Below, piece after piece: positions 9,769-19,671 of a DNA stretch of 64,000 nucleotides. The DNA comes from Brachybacterium subflavum (GTDB lineage: Bacteria; Actinomycetota; Actinomycetes; Actinomycetales; Dermabacteraceae): contig NZ_VIGP01000004.1 of NCBI RefSeq assembly GCF_009299795.1, positions 408,098 to 472,097 on the forward strand, given 5' to 3'. How positions within the stretch are numbered: the first letter of the stretch is position 1; every line of letters starts with the position of its first letter. The translations under genes and the position numbers were made by a program. The notes under the pieces are model-generated. The model searched no databases. It was not told the origin of the DNA and saw only the letters and a list, made by a program, of their open reading frames with translations.

Positions 9769-9774
9769 CAGAAT
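9769..9774 (+). promoter_or_regulatory. -10 hexamer for a leaderless start at 9782
   Basis: CAGAAT on the plus strand with 7 nt to the ATG at 9782, and no Shine-Dalgarno between. It fits the leaderless pattern of this window. Confidence 0.4.
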
Positions 9775-9781
9775 CGGGCTC

Positions 9782-10825
9782 ATGCGTGCCGAGCTCCCCC
9801 GTCCCCGGCCCCGCCGTCGTGCGGTCCTGCTGGGCGGGCTCTCGCTCGGCGCGCTCGCCCTGTCCGGCTGCGACGGCGTGAGGGTAGGCCAGCCCGCCGT
9901 GTACACCCCGCCCCCGGAGGGCATCGACGACCTCTACCGCCGCGACCTGCTGGCCCTGCTCGAGACGGGCCTCGGCGCGCAGATCGGGGCCGACGAGCGC
10001 TCGCGCGACCTCGTCGGCGGCGTGCAGGAGGCCCTCGGCCGGCAGCGCGAGGCCATGCTCACCGGGGCCGAGGCGGAGGACGAGAGCTCCGCGTCGAGCG
10101 ACGGCGGCGACGACGGAGACAGCGACGGAGGCACGGGCGACGGCGGTGGCGGCGATGCCGCGCCGACCGACCTGCAGGGGCTCTCGGACCTGCTCGTGGC
10201 GATCCGCGACCTCACCGCGGACGCGGCCCGGCAGGTCTCCGGCTCCCTCGCGCGTCCCATGCTCGCGACGGGCGTCTTCGCGGCCTGGGCGGCGCAGCGG
10301 CTCGCGCGGATCGCGGGCACCGAGGAGCCCGCCGCTCCGCCGTCGGCCGAGAAGATCGAGCCCGCGCGCGACGTGCCGGAGTCCGACCCGCCGTCGATCG
10401 GAGCGCAGGTCGACTACCACTCCTCGCTCGAGCGGGCGCAGGAGGACGAGTGGTACGCGGGATATGTGCGCGAGGTGCTCGCGGCTGCCGAGAGCGGGAA
10501 GAAGCGCGCGGCCCTCATCGCCCTGAGCGACGCGGACCGCGAGCGCGCCGAGCAGCTCGGCGCCTTCGCCCGCGAGGACGGCGCGAAGGAGGTGCTGCGC
10601 GCGGCCGTGTACCCGCTGCCGGGCGGCGGCGTCACGCAGGACCTGCGGAAGGACGAGCCCGAGGCGCTCGCCCTCACCCTCGTCGAGGACCACGTGATCC
10701 TCACCGGAGCCGCGCCCTTCGAGCGCCGATCGCTCTCGATCGCGGCCGCACTGGACCAGGCGGTGCTGCTGGCGTCCCTGCGCACGTCCCTCTCGGCGCT
10801 GCCGACCCTCGACCCGGAGGGCTGA
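9782..10825 (+). CDS. Lipoprotein with DUF4439 ferritin-like domain
   Basis: Predicted surface lipoprotein of unknown function. The N-terminus has an arginine cluster (RPRRRAVLLGG), a hydrophobic stretch and the lipobox LSGC, compatible with Tat or Sec export and lipidation. An Asp/Gly/Ser-rich linker (about residues 90-130) precedes the rest. The C-terminal half is a helical DUF4439 domain with a YHSSLERAQEDEWYAGYV helix typical of the family. The start at 9782 places the signal peptide correctly; an upstream in-frame ATG at 9743 would add 13 residues. It faces proS convergently. Its place upstream of rimP in the opposite direction is common in actinobacteria (from memory). Confidence 0.82.
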   Translation: MRAELPRPRPRRRAVLLGGLSLGALALSGCDGVRVGQPAVYTPPPEGIDDLYRRDLLALLETGLGAQIGADERSRDLVGGVQEALGRQREAMLTGAEAEDESSASSDGGDDGDSDGGTGDGGGGDAAPTDLQGLSDLLVAIRDLTADAARQVSGSLARPMLATGVFAAWAAQRLARIAGTEEPAAPPSAEKIEPARDVPESDPPSIGAQVDYHSSLERAQEDEWYAGYVREVLAAAESGKKRAALIALSDADRERAEQLGAFAREDGAKEVLRAAVYPLPGGGVTQDLRKDEPEALALTLVEDHVILTGAAPFERRSLSIAAALDQAVLLASLRTSLSALPTLDPEG

Positions 10826-10911
10826 CAGGCGCCGTCCGCCTCCCCGAGGACTGGACGCCCCGGCCCTCGCGGTGAGGGGCGGAGCGTCAGCTCGAAGGAC
10901 CGCCCGCGCGT

Positions 10912-12693
10912 TCAGGCGCGGACGGCGCGGACCACGAGCTCCACGACCTCCTGCGGGGAGACCTCGGCGACCTCGCCGCTCGCGCGATCGCGGATCTCGA
11001 CCTTGCCCTCGGCGAGCCCGCGACCGACGACGACCGTGGTGGGCAGGCCCAGCAGCTCCGAGTCCTTGAACTTCACGCCCGGGGAGACCTTGGGACGGTC
11101 GTCGTAGAGCACCTCGAGGCCCTGGGCCTCGAGGTCCTGGGCGATCCTGTCCGCCTCGTCGAACACCGACTGGTCCTTGCCCGTGGCGAGGACATGGACG
11201 TCGGCCGGGGCGACGGCGCGCGGCCAGGTCAGGCCCTTCTCGTCGTGATGCAGCTCCGCGATCGCGGCCACCGCACGGGTGACGCCGATGCCGTAGGAGC
11301 CCATGGTCACCACGGCCGATTTGCCGTTCTCGTCGAGCACGCGCAGGTCGAGCGCCTCGGCGTACTTCCGTCCCAGCTGGAAGATGTGCCCCATCTCCAT
11401 GCCCCGGGTCAGGCGCATCGGGCCCGAACCGTCGGGCGCCGGGTCGCCGTCGTGGACCGCGGCGGCCTCGATCGTGCCGTCGGCCGTGAAGTCGCGGCCG
11501 AAGACGAGGTCGTAGACGTGCTTGTCCTTCGCGCCGGCGCCCGCGACCCAGCGAGTGCCGGGGACGACGCGCGGGTCGACGAGGTAGCGGATCTTCGAGG
11601 GCGCCTCGCTCCCGAGGCCCTCCGGGCCGATGTAGCCCTTCTCGAGCACGGGGTGCTTCGCGAAGTCCTCCTCGGTGAAGGCCGTCGCGATCGCGGGGGC
11701 GACGGAGACCTCGAGGCGCTTGTCGTCGATCTCGCGGTCGCCGGGCAGGGCGATCACGAGCGGCTCCGTGCTGCCGTCGGGGTGGGTGAGCAGGTACACG
11801 AGGTGCTTGAGCATCTCGAAGCGGGTCCACTCCCCCGTCTCCGAGACGCACCCCTTCCCGGGGAAGGCCTCGTTCGAGAAGTCCGTGAGCTTCGCGATCG
11901 TCGAGGCGCCCGGGGTGTCCTCGACGTGCGCGGCGGGCAGCTGTGCGATCCGGTCCTGGGACAGCGCCTCGGGGACGACGGTCGTGACGGCCTCGACGTT
12001 CGCGGCGTAGCCGCCCTCGGAGACCACGAAGGTGTCCTCGCCGATCGGCGTGGGGTGCAGGAACTCCTCGGAGCGGGAGCCGCCCATGGCGCCGGCATCG
12101 GCCTGGCAGATGACCGTGGGCAGCCCCAGGCGCTCGAAGGTGCGCTGGTAGGCGCCGCGCTGCTTGAAGTAGGAGGCGTCCAGACCGGCATCGTCGATGT
12201 CGAAGGAGTAGGCGTCCTTCATGATGAACTCGCGCACGCGCAGCAGGCCGGCGCGCGGACGCGCCTCGTCGCGGTACTTCGTCTGGATCTGGTACAGCAT
12301 GACCGGGAGGTCCTTGTACGAATTGAACAGATCCTTCACCGCGAGGGTGAACATCTCCTCGTGGGTGGGCGCGAGCAGGTAGTCGGCCTGCTTGCGGTCC
12401 TTCAGACGGAACAGGGTGGGCCCGTACTCCTCCCAGCGGCCGGTCGCCTCGTAGGGCTCGCGCGGCTGCAGCGCGGAGAACAGCAGCTCGTTGCCGCCGA
12501 TCGCGTCCTGCTCCTCGCGCACGATCTGCTCGACCTTCCGCATCACCCGCAGGCCCAGCGGCAGCCAGGTGTACACGCCCGGCGCGCTGCGCCGGACGTA
12601 GCCGGCGCGCACCAGCAGCTTGTGGCTCGCGACCTCGGCGTCCGACGGGTCCTCGCGCAGGGTGCGGACGAACGAGGAGGACATGCGGATCAT
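10912..12693 (-). CDS. proS: Proline-tRNA ligase
   Basis: Class II aminoacyl-tRNA synthetase charging tRNA-Pro. The N-terminus [16 protein letters not shown] is typical. Motif 2 (around [16 protein letters not shown]) and motif 3 ([16 protein letters not shown]) are present. The editing (INS) domain lies between motifs 2 and 3, and the anticodon-binding domain is at the C-terminus. I start at ATG 12693, which has GAAAGG upstream and gives 593 aa; a longer frame to 12753 adds a non-conserved Gly/Pro/Arg stretch. A TACCAT hexamer at 12752-12757 is a possible -10 element, giving a leader of about 55 nt. Confidence 0.97.
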   Translation of the reverse strand: MIRMSSSFVRTLREDPSDAEVASHKLLVRAGYVRRSAPGVYTWLPLGLRVMRKVEQIVREEQDAIGGNELLFSALQPREPYEATGRWEEYGPTLFRLKDRKQADYLLAPTHEEMFTLAVKDLFNSYKDLPVMLYQIQTKYRDEARPRAGLLRVREFIMKDAYSFDIDDAGLDASYFKQRGAYQRTFERLGLPTVICQADAGAMGGSRSEEFLHPTPIGEDTFVVSEGGYAANVEAVTTVVPEALSQDRIAQLPAAHVEDTPGASTIAKLTDFSNEAFPGKGCVSETGEWTRFEMLKHLVYLLTHPDGSTEPLVIALPGDREIDDKRLEVSVAPAIATAFTEEDFAKHPVLEKGYIGPEGLGSEAPSKIRYLVDPRVVPGTRWVAGAGAKDKHVYDLVFGRDFTADGTIEAAAVHDGDPAPDGSGPMRLTRGMEMGHIFQLGRKYAEALDLRVLDENGKSAVVTMGSYGIGVTRAVAAIAELHHDEKGLTWPRAVAPADVHVLATGKDQSVFDEADRIAQDLEAQGLEVLYDDRPKVSPGVKFKDSELLGLPTTVVVGRGLAEGKVEIRDRASGEVAEVSPQEVVELVVRAVRA

Positions 12694-12751
12694 GGAGGGC
12701 CTTTCGAACGGAGGGGTGGGTGCCCCACGGCGGCGGGAGGAACCCCCCTCC

Positions 12752-12757
12752 ATGGTA
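12752..12757 (-). promoter_or_regulatory. Candidate -10 element of proS
   Basis: TACCAT on the minus strand about 58 nt before the proS ATG. No clear -35 is seen, so it is tentative. Confidence 0.35.
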
Positions 12758-12805
12758 GAGGAGCCGCACCCGTGCCAGGTGCACGTCCGCCGGCGGGCGC
12801 TCGTC

Positions 12806-13162
<357 letters not shown>

Positions 13163-13308
13163 TCACCCCATCCTCGCGGCGCGCCGCCGTCATCGCGTCG
13201 GCCTCCGGTGGCGTCCTCGGGGCCCCGACTGCGACCTGGGGTGGAACGGGTGCGACGGGCGGCACGACCTGCGCAGGGGTGCAGCGGCCGGGTTCGGCGC
13301 GATCCGGG

Positions 13309-13339
13309 TTGACATGGCGCACCCGCCGCCCTCTACCAT
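13309..13339 (+). promoter_or_regulatory. Promoter of the sugar-type ABC operon
   Basis: TTGACA (13309-13314) and TACCAT (13334-13339) with a 19-bp spacer. The -35 is perfect and the spacing slightly long. Just downstream, AATCGATT (13345-13352) is an 8-bp palindrome and could be part of an operator, but no regulator gene is adjacent. The 300-nt gap 13085-13384 holds nothing else I recognise. Confidence 0.55.
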
Positions 13340-13384
13340 CGAGTAATCGATTTCCGACGATGATGTCCGGACGGTGCGTGTGCG

Positions 13385-15028
13385 ATGACGGATCCGCAGA
13401 GGGCTTCCGACCCCGAGTCCGACCCCGAGGGCGAGCTGCTGCTCGAGGTCCGGGGAGCCGTGAAGACGTTCCCCGGTGTGCGCGCGCTCTCCGATATGCG
13501 TCTCGACCTGCATGCGGGAGAGGTGCTCGCACTGGTCGGCGAGAACGGCGCCGGCAAGTCCACGCTCATGAAGGTGCTCACGGGCGTGCATCGGCCCGAC
13601 GCCGGCGAGTTCCGCTACCTGGGACGGCCCCTGCGGGTGAGCGGCCCTCTGGACGCGGCCCGGCAGGGGCTCGCGATCATCCACCAGGAGCTCAACCTGA
13701 TCCCCGCGCTCACCGTGGCGCAGAACATCTTCCTGCGCCGCGAGGATCCCGCCGCAGGTCTGTTCACCCGTCCCCGCGGCCTGGAGGCGCGCACCCGGGA
13801 CCTGCTGGACCGGCTCGGCATGGACCTCGACCCGTCGGCCCGGGCCGAGGAGCTCACCGTCGCCCAGCAGCAGATGGTCGAGATCGCGAAGGCGCTCAGC
13901 TTCGACGCCCGCGTCCTGGTCATGGACGAGCCCACGGCCGCGCTCAACGAGACCGAGGCCGCCGCCCTGCACGCCCTCATCCGCGATTTCGTCACCCCGC
14001 GCACCGGCGTCGTCTTCATCTCCCACCGCATGGAGGAGCTGCGCGGTCTCGCCGACCGCGTCCAGGTGATCCGTGACGGCGAGTACGTGGACGACTTCCC
14101 GATGGCCGGCGCGACCCTCGACGACGTCGTCACCAAGATGGTCGGCCGCCCCGTCGACACCTCCGGGCGCGCGCACGCGCCGCGCGACGCGCAGCCCGGG
14201 CGCGAGGACCGCCCGGTCCTCCTCGCCGTCGAGCACCTGCGCAGCGAGCCTCTCGTCCACGACGTCTCCTTCGAGCTGCGCGAGGGCGAGATCCTGGGCT
14301 TCGCGGGTCTGATGGGCGCCGGGCGCACCGAGACGGCGCGCGCGCTGATCGGCTCCCTGCCACGCCAGGGCGGCGAGGTCCGTCTGCGCGGGCGCCCCGT
14401 CGCCTTCCGCTCCCCCGCCCAGGCGGCCCGCGCCGGCATCGGCTACCTGCCCGAGGACCGCAAGAGACTGGGCCTCATGCTCGAGAGCTCCGTGCTGGCG
14501 AACATGGAGCTCTCCGCGCTCGGCTCCCGGTTCCAGCGCGCGGGCCTCGTGCGCCGCAGCGTCGCGCGCCGGGCGGCCGAGGAGCAGGCGAGCGCGCTGC
14601 GCATCCGCACCCCGCACCTCGAGCAGCCGATCAAGAACCTCTCGGGCGGCAATCAGCAGAAGGCCGTCATCGGTCGCTGGCTGATGCGGGAGAGCGACGT
14701 GCTGATCTTCGACGAGCCCACCCGCGGCATCGACGTCGGCGCGAAGGAGGAGATCCACTCGCTTCTCGAGGACCTCGCCGCGCAGGGCCGCTCCCTGATC
14801 GTCATCTCCTCCGAGCTGCCCGAAGTGCTGCGCCTCGCCCACCGCGTGGTCGTCATGGCCCAGGGCCGCGTCACCGGCGTGCTCGACGCGGCCGACGCCG
14901 ACCCCGAGTCCGTCATGCGCCTCGCGGCCGTCGAGGAGACCCCCTCGCGCCCCCGCACCGCGGATCCCGCCCCCGCACCGGAGCGCGGACGCACCGATGC
15001 GCCCGCCACCACGGAAGGACACCGATGA
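13385..15028 (+). CDS. Sugar-type ABC transporter, double ATP-binding protein (RbsA/MglA type)
   Basis: Energises uptake through the following permease. It has two ABC domains in one chain. Domain 1 has Walker A GENGAGKST at residues 52-60, a degenerate signature (LTVAQQQMVEIAKAL) and Walker B VLVMDEPTAAL. Domain 2 has the usual non-canonical P-loop (LMGAGRTE), the signature NLSGGNQQKAVIGRWL and DEPTRGIDVGAKEEI. This layout is characteristic of ribose/xylose/galactose-type importers. The C-terminus is Pro/Ala-rich. It overlaps the permease gene by 4 nt (ATGA). The substrate cannot be told from the sequence, and no sugar-catabolic gene adjoins. Confidence 0.93.
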   Translation: MTDPQRASDPESDPEGELLLEVRGAVKTFPGVRALSDMRLDLHAGEVLALVGENGAGKSTLMKVLTGVHRPDAGEFRYLGRPLRVSGPLDAARQGLAIIHQELNLIPALTVAQNIFLRREDPAAGLFTRPRGLEARTRDLLDRLGMDLDPSARAEELTVAQQQMVEIAKALSFDARVLVMDEPTAALNETEAAALHALIRDFVTPRTGVVFISHRMEELRGLADRVQVIRDGEYVDDFPMAGATLDDVVTKMVGRPVDTSGRAHAPRDAQPGREDRPVLLAVEHLRSEPLVHDVSFELREGEILGFAGLMGAGRTETARALIGSLPRQGGEVRLRGRPVAFRSPAQAARAGIGYLPEDRKRLGLMLESSVLANMELSALGSRFQRAGLVRRSVARRAAEEQASALRIRTPHLEQPIKNLSGGNQQKAVIGRWLMRESDVLIFDEPTRGIDVGAKEEIHSLLEDLAAQGRSLIVISSELPEVLRLAHRVVVMAQGRVTGVLDAADADPESVMRLAAVEETPSRPRTADPAPAPERGRTDAPATTEGHR

Positions 15029-16032
15029 GCACGCTCGCAGTCTCCCCGGCCCGCGAGGAGTCCGCCGCCGACCGCCCGCGCGGACCGCGCCGCGTCCGCC
15101 TCCAGCAGCTGCTGGCCGCCGGGACCCTGGTCCTGATCTTCCTCGCGTTCTCCATCGCGAGCCCCACGATCTTCCCCACCTGGGGGAACGTCGTCACGAT
15201 CCTGTACTCGACCGTGGTGATCGGGCTCCTCGCCCTGGGAGCGACCTTCGTCATCACCACCGCCGGCATCGACCTCTCCGTGGGGACGGGCATGGCGCTG
15301 TGCGCGGTGATGAGCGGCATGTTCATCGTGAACTGGGGGATCCCGGTACCGCTCGGCATCGTGCTCGCGATCCTCTTCGGCGGGCTCATCGGCCTGATCA
15401 ACGGGGTGAGCGTCGCGCTCCTCGACCTGCCGCCGTTCATCGCGACCCTGGCGATGATGATGGTCGCCTCCGGGCTCGCCCTGGTGATCTCCGGCGCCGC
15501 CCCGATCTACTTCGAGGCCCCCTCCTACATGGGCTTCTCGACCGGGACGATCATCCCGTCGATCCCCAACGCCGTGCTCGTGCTGGCTCTCGCCGCCGTG
15601 ATCGCGGCGGTGCTCATGTCCCGCACCCTGCTGGGGCGCTACGCGACCGCGATCGGCTCCAACCAGGAGGCCGCGGAGCTCGCGGGCGTGGCCGTGAAGA
15701 AGTGGCTGATGATCGTCTACATCGTGGGCGGTCTGTTCACGGGCCTCGCGGGCGTCATGATCTCGGCACGGCTCGGCTCCGCGCAGCCCGCGACCGGCAT
15801 GGGCTACGAGCTCGACGCGATCGCCGCCGTCGTCATCGGCGGGACCTCGCTGTCCGGCGGGCGCGGAACGATCGTCGGCACGATGATCGGCGCGCTCATC
15901 ATCTCCGTGCTCACCAACGGCCTGCAGATCCTCTCGATCCCCCAGGAATGGCAGGACGTCCTGCTGGGAGCGGTGATCCTGGCGGCCGTGTTCATCGACC
16001 GCCTGCGCCGGCGCGCGGAGCGCACGGCATGA
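15025..16032 (+). CDS. Sugar-type ABC transporter permease (RbsC type)
   Basis: Inner-membrane permease of the BPD_transp_2 family, 335 aa, with about nine or ten hydrophobic segments after a charged N-terminus. Family hallmarks are TTAGIDLSVGTGMALCAVMSG near residues 75-95 and IGGTSLSGGRGTIVGT in the cytoplasmic EAA-like loop. It overlaps the ATPase gene by 4 nt upstream and the binding-protein gene by 4 nt downstream, so the three are translationally coupled. A single permease gene suggests a homodimer, as in RbsC. Confidence 0.93.
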   Translation: MSTLAVSPAREESAADRPRGPRRVRLQQLLAAGTLVLIFLAFSIASPTIFPTWGNVVTILYSTVVIGLLALGATFVITTAGIDLSVGTGMALCAVMSGMFIVNWGIPVPLGIVLAILFGGLIGLINGVSVALLDLPPFIATLAMMMVASGLALVISGAAPIYFEAPSYMGFSTGTIIPSIPNAVLVLALAAVIAAVLMSRTLLGRYATAIGSNQEAAELAGVAVKKWLMIVYIVGGLFTGLAGVMISARLGSAQPATGMGYELDAIAAVVIGGTSLSGGRGTIVGTMIGALIISVLTNGLQILSIPQEWQDVLLGAVILAAVFIDRLRRRAERTA

Positions 16033-17030
16033 CCGGGAGCGAGGACGGGACGGTCGGCGGGCCGCGTGCCGGTCGGCGCGCGCCGAGTCGTCGCGCGCTG
16101 CTCGCCCTCGGCGGTGTGGGCCTGCTGCTCCCGGCGGCCGGCTGCGGCCGCTCCCGCGAGGACGTCACGCACATCGCCCTGGTCTCCAAGGGCTTCCAGC
16201 ACCAGTTCTGGCAGGCCGTGCGGCGCGGGGCCCGCGCGGAGGCCGACGAGAACGGCGTGGTCCTCACCTTCGAGGGCCCGCCCGCGGAGACCGACGTCGA
16301 GGCCCAGATCACGATGCTGCAGAACGCCGTGACCAGGAGCCCCGATGCGCTGGGCCTCGCCGCCCTGGACTCCCGCGCGGCGGCCCTCGCCCTCGAGGAG
16401 GCGCAGTCGAAGGGGATCCCGGTGATCGCCTTCGACTCGGGCGTCGACTCCGACATCCCGCTCGCGACCGTGGCCACCGACAACGCCGCGGCCGCGAAGG
16501 AGGCCGCCAAGCACATGTGCGACCTGATCGACGGGAAGGGCCAGGTGGGCATCGTCGCCCACGATCAGGTGTCCCTCTCCGGCACCGACCGCCGCGACGG
16601 CTTCCTTCAGGGCCTGGAGGAGTACGGGCCCGACGTGGAGGCGCTCGAGGTGCAGTACGGGGAGGGCGACCAGGCGAAGTCCGCTGACATCGCGCGCTCC
16701 ATGGTCACCGCCCATCCCGACCTGAAGGGTCTGTTCGGCACCAACGAGGGCTCCGCGATCGGCGTCCTCAAGGGCGTCGAGGAGTCCGGGCGCACCGACC
16801 TGGCCGTGATCGGCTTCGACTCCGGGCGCGCGCAGGTCGAGGCGATCCGCGCCGGCGAGATGGCGGGCGCCGTCACCCAGGACCCGATGCAGATGGGGCG
16901 CCTCACCGTGCGCACCGCGCTCGAGGCCCTCGCGGGGAAGAAGGTCGAGAAGATGATCGACACCGGATTCCTCTGGTACGACGCGGACAACATCGACAGC
17001 GATGACGTGCAGCGGGCGGTCTACCTCTGA
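16029..17030 (+). CDS. Sugar-type ABC transporter substrate-binding lipoprotein
   Basis: Periplasmic-binding-protein-like fold type I (RbsB/LacI-like). The N-terminus carries a twin-arginine-like motif (SRRALLALGG), a hydrophobic core and a lipobox ending AAGC, so it is a membrane-anchored lipoprotein, possibly Tat-exported. The first strand and helix (HIALVSKGFQHQFWQAV) match binding proteins of this class, and the C-terminal lobe has LAVIGFDSG. The ATG at 16029 overlaps the permease stop (ATGA). Being the last gene of the operon is unusual, as binding proteins are normally encoded first and made in excess. Confidence 0.9.
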   Translation: MTGSEDGTVGGPRAGRRAPSRRALLALGGVGLLLPAAGCGRSREDVTHIALVSKGFQHQFWQAVRRGARAEADENGVVLTFEGPPAETDVEAQITMLQNAVTRSPDALGLAALDSRAAALALEEAQSKGIPVIAFDSGVDSDIPLATVATDNAAAAKEAAKHMCDLIDGKGQVGIVAHDQVSLSGTDRRDGFLQGLEEYGPDVEALEVQYGEGDQAKSADIARSMVTAHPDLKGLFGTNEGSAIGVLKGVEESGRTDLAVIGFDSGRAQVEAIRAGEMAGAVTQDPMQMGRLTVRTALEALAGKKVEKMIDTGFLWYDADNIDSDDVQRAVYL

Positions 17031-17074
17031 GCGTGCCGCGCGAAAACCCCTCGGCTCGTGCGACCCCCGGCCGC

Positions 17075-17080
17075 TACCGT
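17075..17080 (+). promoter_or_regulatory. -10 hexamer for a leaderless start at 17087
   Basis: TACCGT with exactly 6 nt to the ATG at 17087 and no Shine-Dalgarno. This gives the methyltransferase pair its own promoter downstream of the ABC operon. Confidence 0.5.
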
Positions 17081-17086
17081 CGGACC

Positions 17087-17944
17087 ATGGAACCCCGTGC
17101 ACAGCACTTCGCCGACAACCGCGCCAACTGGGACGACCGCTCGGCGCTCCACGAGGCCTCGGGCTACGGCATCGAGGAGCTCGTCGCCGACCCGTCGGCG
17201 ATCAGTCCCGCGCTGGCCCAGGACCGCGAGCGCCTCGGGGACCTCACGGGGCTCGACGTCATCCATCTGCAGTGCCACCTGGGCACCGACACGGTCGGGC
17301 TCGCACGCCTCGGCGCCCGCAGGGTCGTCGGCCTGGATCTCTCACCCGCCTCCCTCACCCGGGCCGCACGGATCGCCGAGCGCTGCCGCGCCGATCTCGA
17401 GCTCGTCGAGGCCAACGTGTACGACGCGCGCGAGGCGGTGAGCGGGGACTTCGACCTCGTGTACACCTCGATCGGCGTGCTGTGCTGGCTGCCCGACGTG
17501 CGCGCCTGGGCGCGCGTGATCGCCTCCCTGCTGCGCCCCGGCGGCAGATTCCTCGTCCGCGACGACCACCCGATGTTCATGGCGATCGGTGAGGACGTGA
17601 GCGACGGGCTCCGCATCGAGCAGCCCTATTTCGAGCGCGAGCAGCCGATGACCTGGGACGAGGAGTTCAGCTACGTCGAGGCTCCGCCCGACGCCCCCGC
17701 GATCGCGCACAGCCGCAGCCACCAGTGGAACCACTCCCTCGCACAGATCGTGAACGCCCTGCTGGAGGCCGGCCTGGTGCTCGACTCGCTCGAGGAGACG
17801 CCGTACTCGGCCTGGTGCCCGTGGCCCGAGCTCATGGTGCGCGAGGGGGATCGCTGGCGTCTGCGGGAGGACCCCGACCGGATCGCCCTGCAGTTCGTCG
17901 CGACCGCCCACCGGCCGACGACCGACGCCGATGGTGAAGGATGA
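17087..17944 (+). CDS. Class I SAM-dependent methyltransferase
   Basis: Rossmann methyltransferase of about 285 aa. Motif I is IHLQCHLGTDTVGLA, where the usual GxGxG is replaced by QCHxGTD, as in a known actinobacterial subgroup of small-molecule methyltransferases. An acidic strand-2 end (VVGLDLSP) and motif post-III (LRPGGRFLVRDDHP) follow. The substrate is unknown. I start at ATG 17087, preceded by a -10-like TACCGT after 6 nt, instead of the in-frame ATG at 17033. It ends 4 nt before the next methyltransferase gene, and the two are probably co-transcribed. Confidence 0.83.
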   Translation: MEPRAQHFADNRANWDDRSALHEASGYGIEELVADPSAISPALAQDRERLGDLTGLDVIHLQCHLGTDTVGLARLGARRVVGLDLSPASLTRAARIAERCRADLELVEANVYDAREAVSGDFDLVYTSIGVLCWLPDVRAWARVIASLLRPGGRFLVRDDHPMFMAIGEDVSDGLRIEQPYFEREQPMTWDEEFSYVEAPPDAPAIAHSRSHQWNHSLAQIVNALLEAGLVLDSLEETPYSAWCPWPELMVREGDRWRLREDPDRIALQFVATAHRPTTDADGEG

Positions 17945-17948
17945 GCGC

Positions 17949-18803
17949 ATGACGCACCCCTGGGATCCCGCATCCGTCCCCGCACCCGCACCCTCGACGT
18001 CCACCGATCCCCCCGCCCCCGCCGGCACCGCGGCGCCCCGCGGCGACGGCTCCGCCGGGGACGCCGACTACTCGGCGATCGGCGCGGGCTACCGGACCTA
18101 CCGCAGGCCGGACCCCCGGATCGCGGAGGCGATCGAGGACGCGCTGGGGACCGCGCGCACCCTGGTGAACGTGGGCGCGGGCGCGGGATCCTACGAGCCG
18201 ACGGACCGCGAGGTGACGCCCGTCGAGCCGAGCGCCACCATGCGTGCGCAGCGCCCTGCGGGCCTCGCCCCCGCGATCGAGGCGGGCGCCGAGGACCTGC
18301 CCTTCGCCGACGGCGCCTTCGACGCGGCGCTCGCCACCTTCACCGTCCACCAGTGGGGCGACCTCGAGCAGGGGCTGCGCGAGGTGCGGCGCGTGACCAC
18401 CGGTCCGGTCGTCGTCCTCAGCTGCGATCCGGCGGCGCTCGACCGGTTCTGGCTGGCCGAGTACGCGCCCGAGGTGATCGAGACCGAGGCCTCCCGCTAC
18501 CCGGCTCCCGCACGCATCGCCGAGATCCTGGGCGGCGACGCGGAGGTGCGGGAGCTGCCGATCCCGCGCGGCTGCACCGACGGCTTCGGCGAGGCCTACT
18601 TCGGCAGGCCCGAGGCCCTGCTGGATCCGGGCGCGCGCACGGCGAACTCCGCGTGGAGCTTCGTCGGTCCCGAGGCGGCCGAGCGCTTCGTGCGCGAGCT
18701 GCAGGCCGATCTCGACTCCGGCGCCTGGGACGCGCGGCACGGGCACCTGCGGGAGGCCGAGGCGTTCGACGGCTCCCTGCGCCTGATCATCGCGCGGCCC
18801 TGA
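17949..18803 (+). CDS. Class I SAM-dependent methyltransferase (type 11)
   Basis: About 284 aa. A Pro/Ala/Asp-rich N-terminal 40 residues precede the catalytic domain with LVNVGAGAGSYEP (motif I), EDLPFADGAFDAALA (motif II/post-I region) and WGDLEQGLREVRRV. This is the pattern of methyltransferase type 11 enzymes. The substrate is unknown. ATG 17949 has GAAGGA 7 nt upstream; an earlier ATG at 17931 overlaps the preceding gene and is less likely. The gene converges on the GNAT gene with only 6 nt between the two stops and no terminator hairpin. Confidence 0.83.
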   Translation: MTHPWDPASVPAPAPSTSTDPPAPAGTAAPRGDGSAGDADYSAIGAGYRTYRRPDPRIAEAIEDALGTARTLVNVGAGAGSYEPTDREVTPVEPSATMRAQRPAGLAPAIEAGAEDLPFADGAFDAALATFTVHQWGDLEQGLREVRRVTTGPVVVLSCDPAALDRFWLAEYAPEVIETEASRYPAPARIAEILGGDAEVRELPIPRGCTDGFGEAYFGRPEALLDPGARTANSAWSFVGPEAAERFVRELQADLDSGAWDARHGHLREAEAFDGSLRLIIARP

Positions 18804-18809
18804 GCGCAC

Positions 18810-19658
18810 TCAGAAGAGGATCGTCGTGAGCTCGCCGCGCTGGGTGAAGCCCGCGGCGGCGTATGCGCGGCGCGCGGGCTCGTTGAAGTCGTTGACGTAG
18901 AGGGAGACCCGCGGGGCGTGGTCCCGGGCGACCAGGCCGACGAGGTCGTGCATGGCGGACCGGCCCACCCCCTCCCCGCGGCGCTCGGGGTCCACCCAGA
19001 CGCCGTGGATCTGGGCGACGGGCCCCAGCACCGCGCCCACGTCGGCCTTGAACAGCACCCGCCCGTCGCGCACGACCACGTACGTGCGGCCCAGGGCGAT
19101 GAGGTCGCGCACGCGCGCCCGGTAGCCGCGACCGCCGTCATGGGCGAGCGGGTCGGTGCCGACCTCCTCGCGGAACATCGAGACCGCGGCGGGGAAGACG
19201 ATGCCCTCCTCGCCGCGCACCGCCTGGCGCAGACCCGAGGGCAGCAGGGGCCGGGACGGCGCCGCGGTCGCCTCGAGCAGCGGCTGGGACCAGCGCTGCT
19301 CGCGGATCTGCCGCCCCCAGACGGGGGCCAGCTGCGCCCACAGCGACGTGACCGCCGAGCGCTCCCCGACGATCGAGCTGCAGCGGCGGGGACGCGCGGC
19401 GAGATGCTCGGCGAACAGACCGATCGCGCGGGGGCTCGCGCTCACCGGCGACACGTTCACGCCGTGCCAGAGGAGGCCGTCGGTGCGCCGCTCCTCCCCC
19501 GCGATGCTGAACTCCTGACCGATGCTCAGGCTGTGGCGGAGGTCGACGAGCCGCGCGCCCGGCAGGGCGTTGACCAGGGGGTCCGTGAGGACGTGGTCGA
19601 TCGCGCCCTGCACGCCGATGGGCCTCAGGGCTCGCAGCCGAGGACCGCGGGAGAACAT
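18810..19658 (-). CDS. GNAT N-acetyltransferase with DUF4081 N-terminal domain
   Basis: Two-domain protein. The N-terminal about 150 residues match the DUF4081 region of the actinobacterial family typified by the gene next to ispG in Mycobacterium. The C-terminal GNAT fold has the acetyl-CoA motif A (WVDPERRGEGVGRSAMHDL) and a closing YVNDFNEPARRAYAAAGF. The substrate is not known. The ATG at 19658 is chosen to avoid overlap with rseP; a frame up to 19709 overlaps rseP and its extra residues look non-coding. It lies 13 nt downstream of rseP, its conserved neighbour, but ispG is missing between them. Confidence 0.88.
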   Translation of the reverse strand: MFSRGPRLRALRPIGVQGAIDHVLTDPLVNALPGARLVDLRHSLSIGQEFSIAGEERRTDGLLWHGVNVSPVSASPRAIGLFAEHLAARPRRCSSIVGERSAVTSLWAQLAPVWGRQIREQRWSQPLLEATAAPSRPLLPSGLRQAVRGEEGIVFPAAVSMFREEVGTDPLAHDGGRGYRARVRDLIALGRTYVVVRDGRVLFKADVGAVLGPVAQIHGVWVDPERRGEGVGRSAMHDLVGLVARDHAPRVSLYVNDFNEPARRAYAAAGFTQRGELTTILF

Positions 19659-19671
19659 GGATCCGAGCCTC

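Noticed and set aside
12694..12753. Upstream extension of ProS to the in-frame ATG at 12753
   Set aside because: The added residues are Gly/Pro/Arg-rich and unlike other ProS N-termini, whereas [12 protein letters not shown] behind GAAAGG matches the family.
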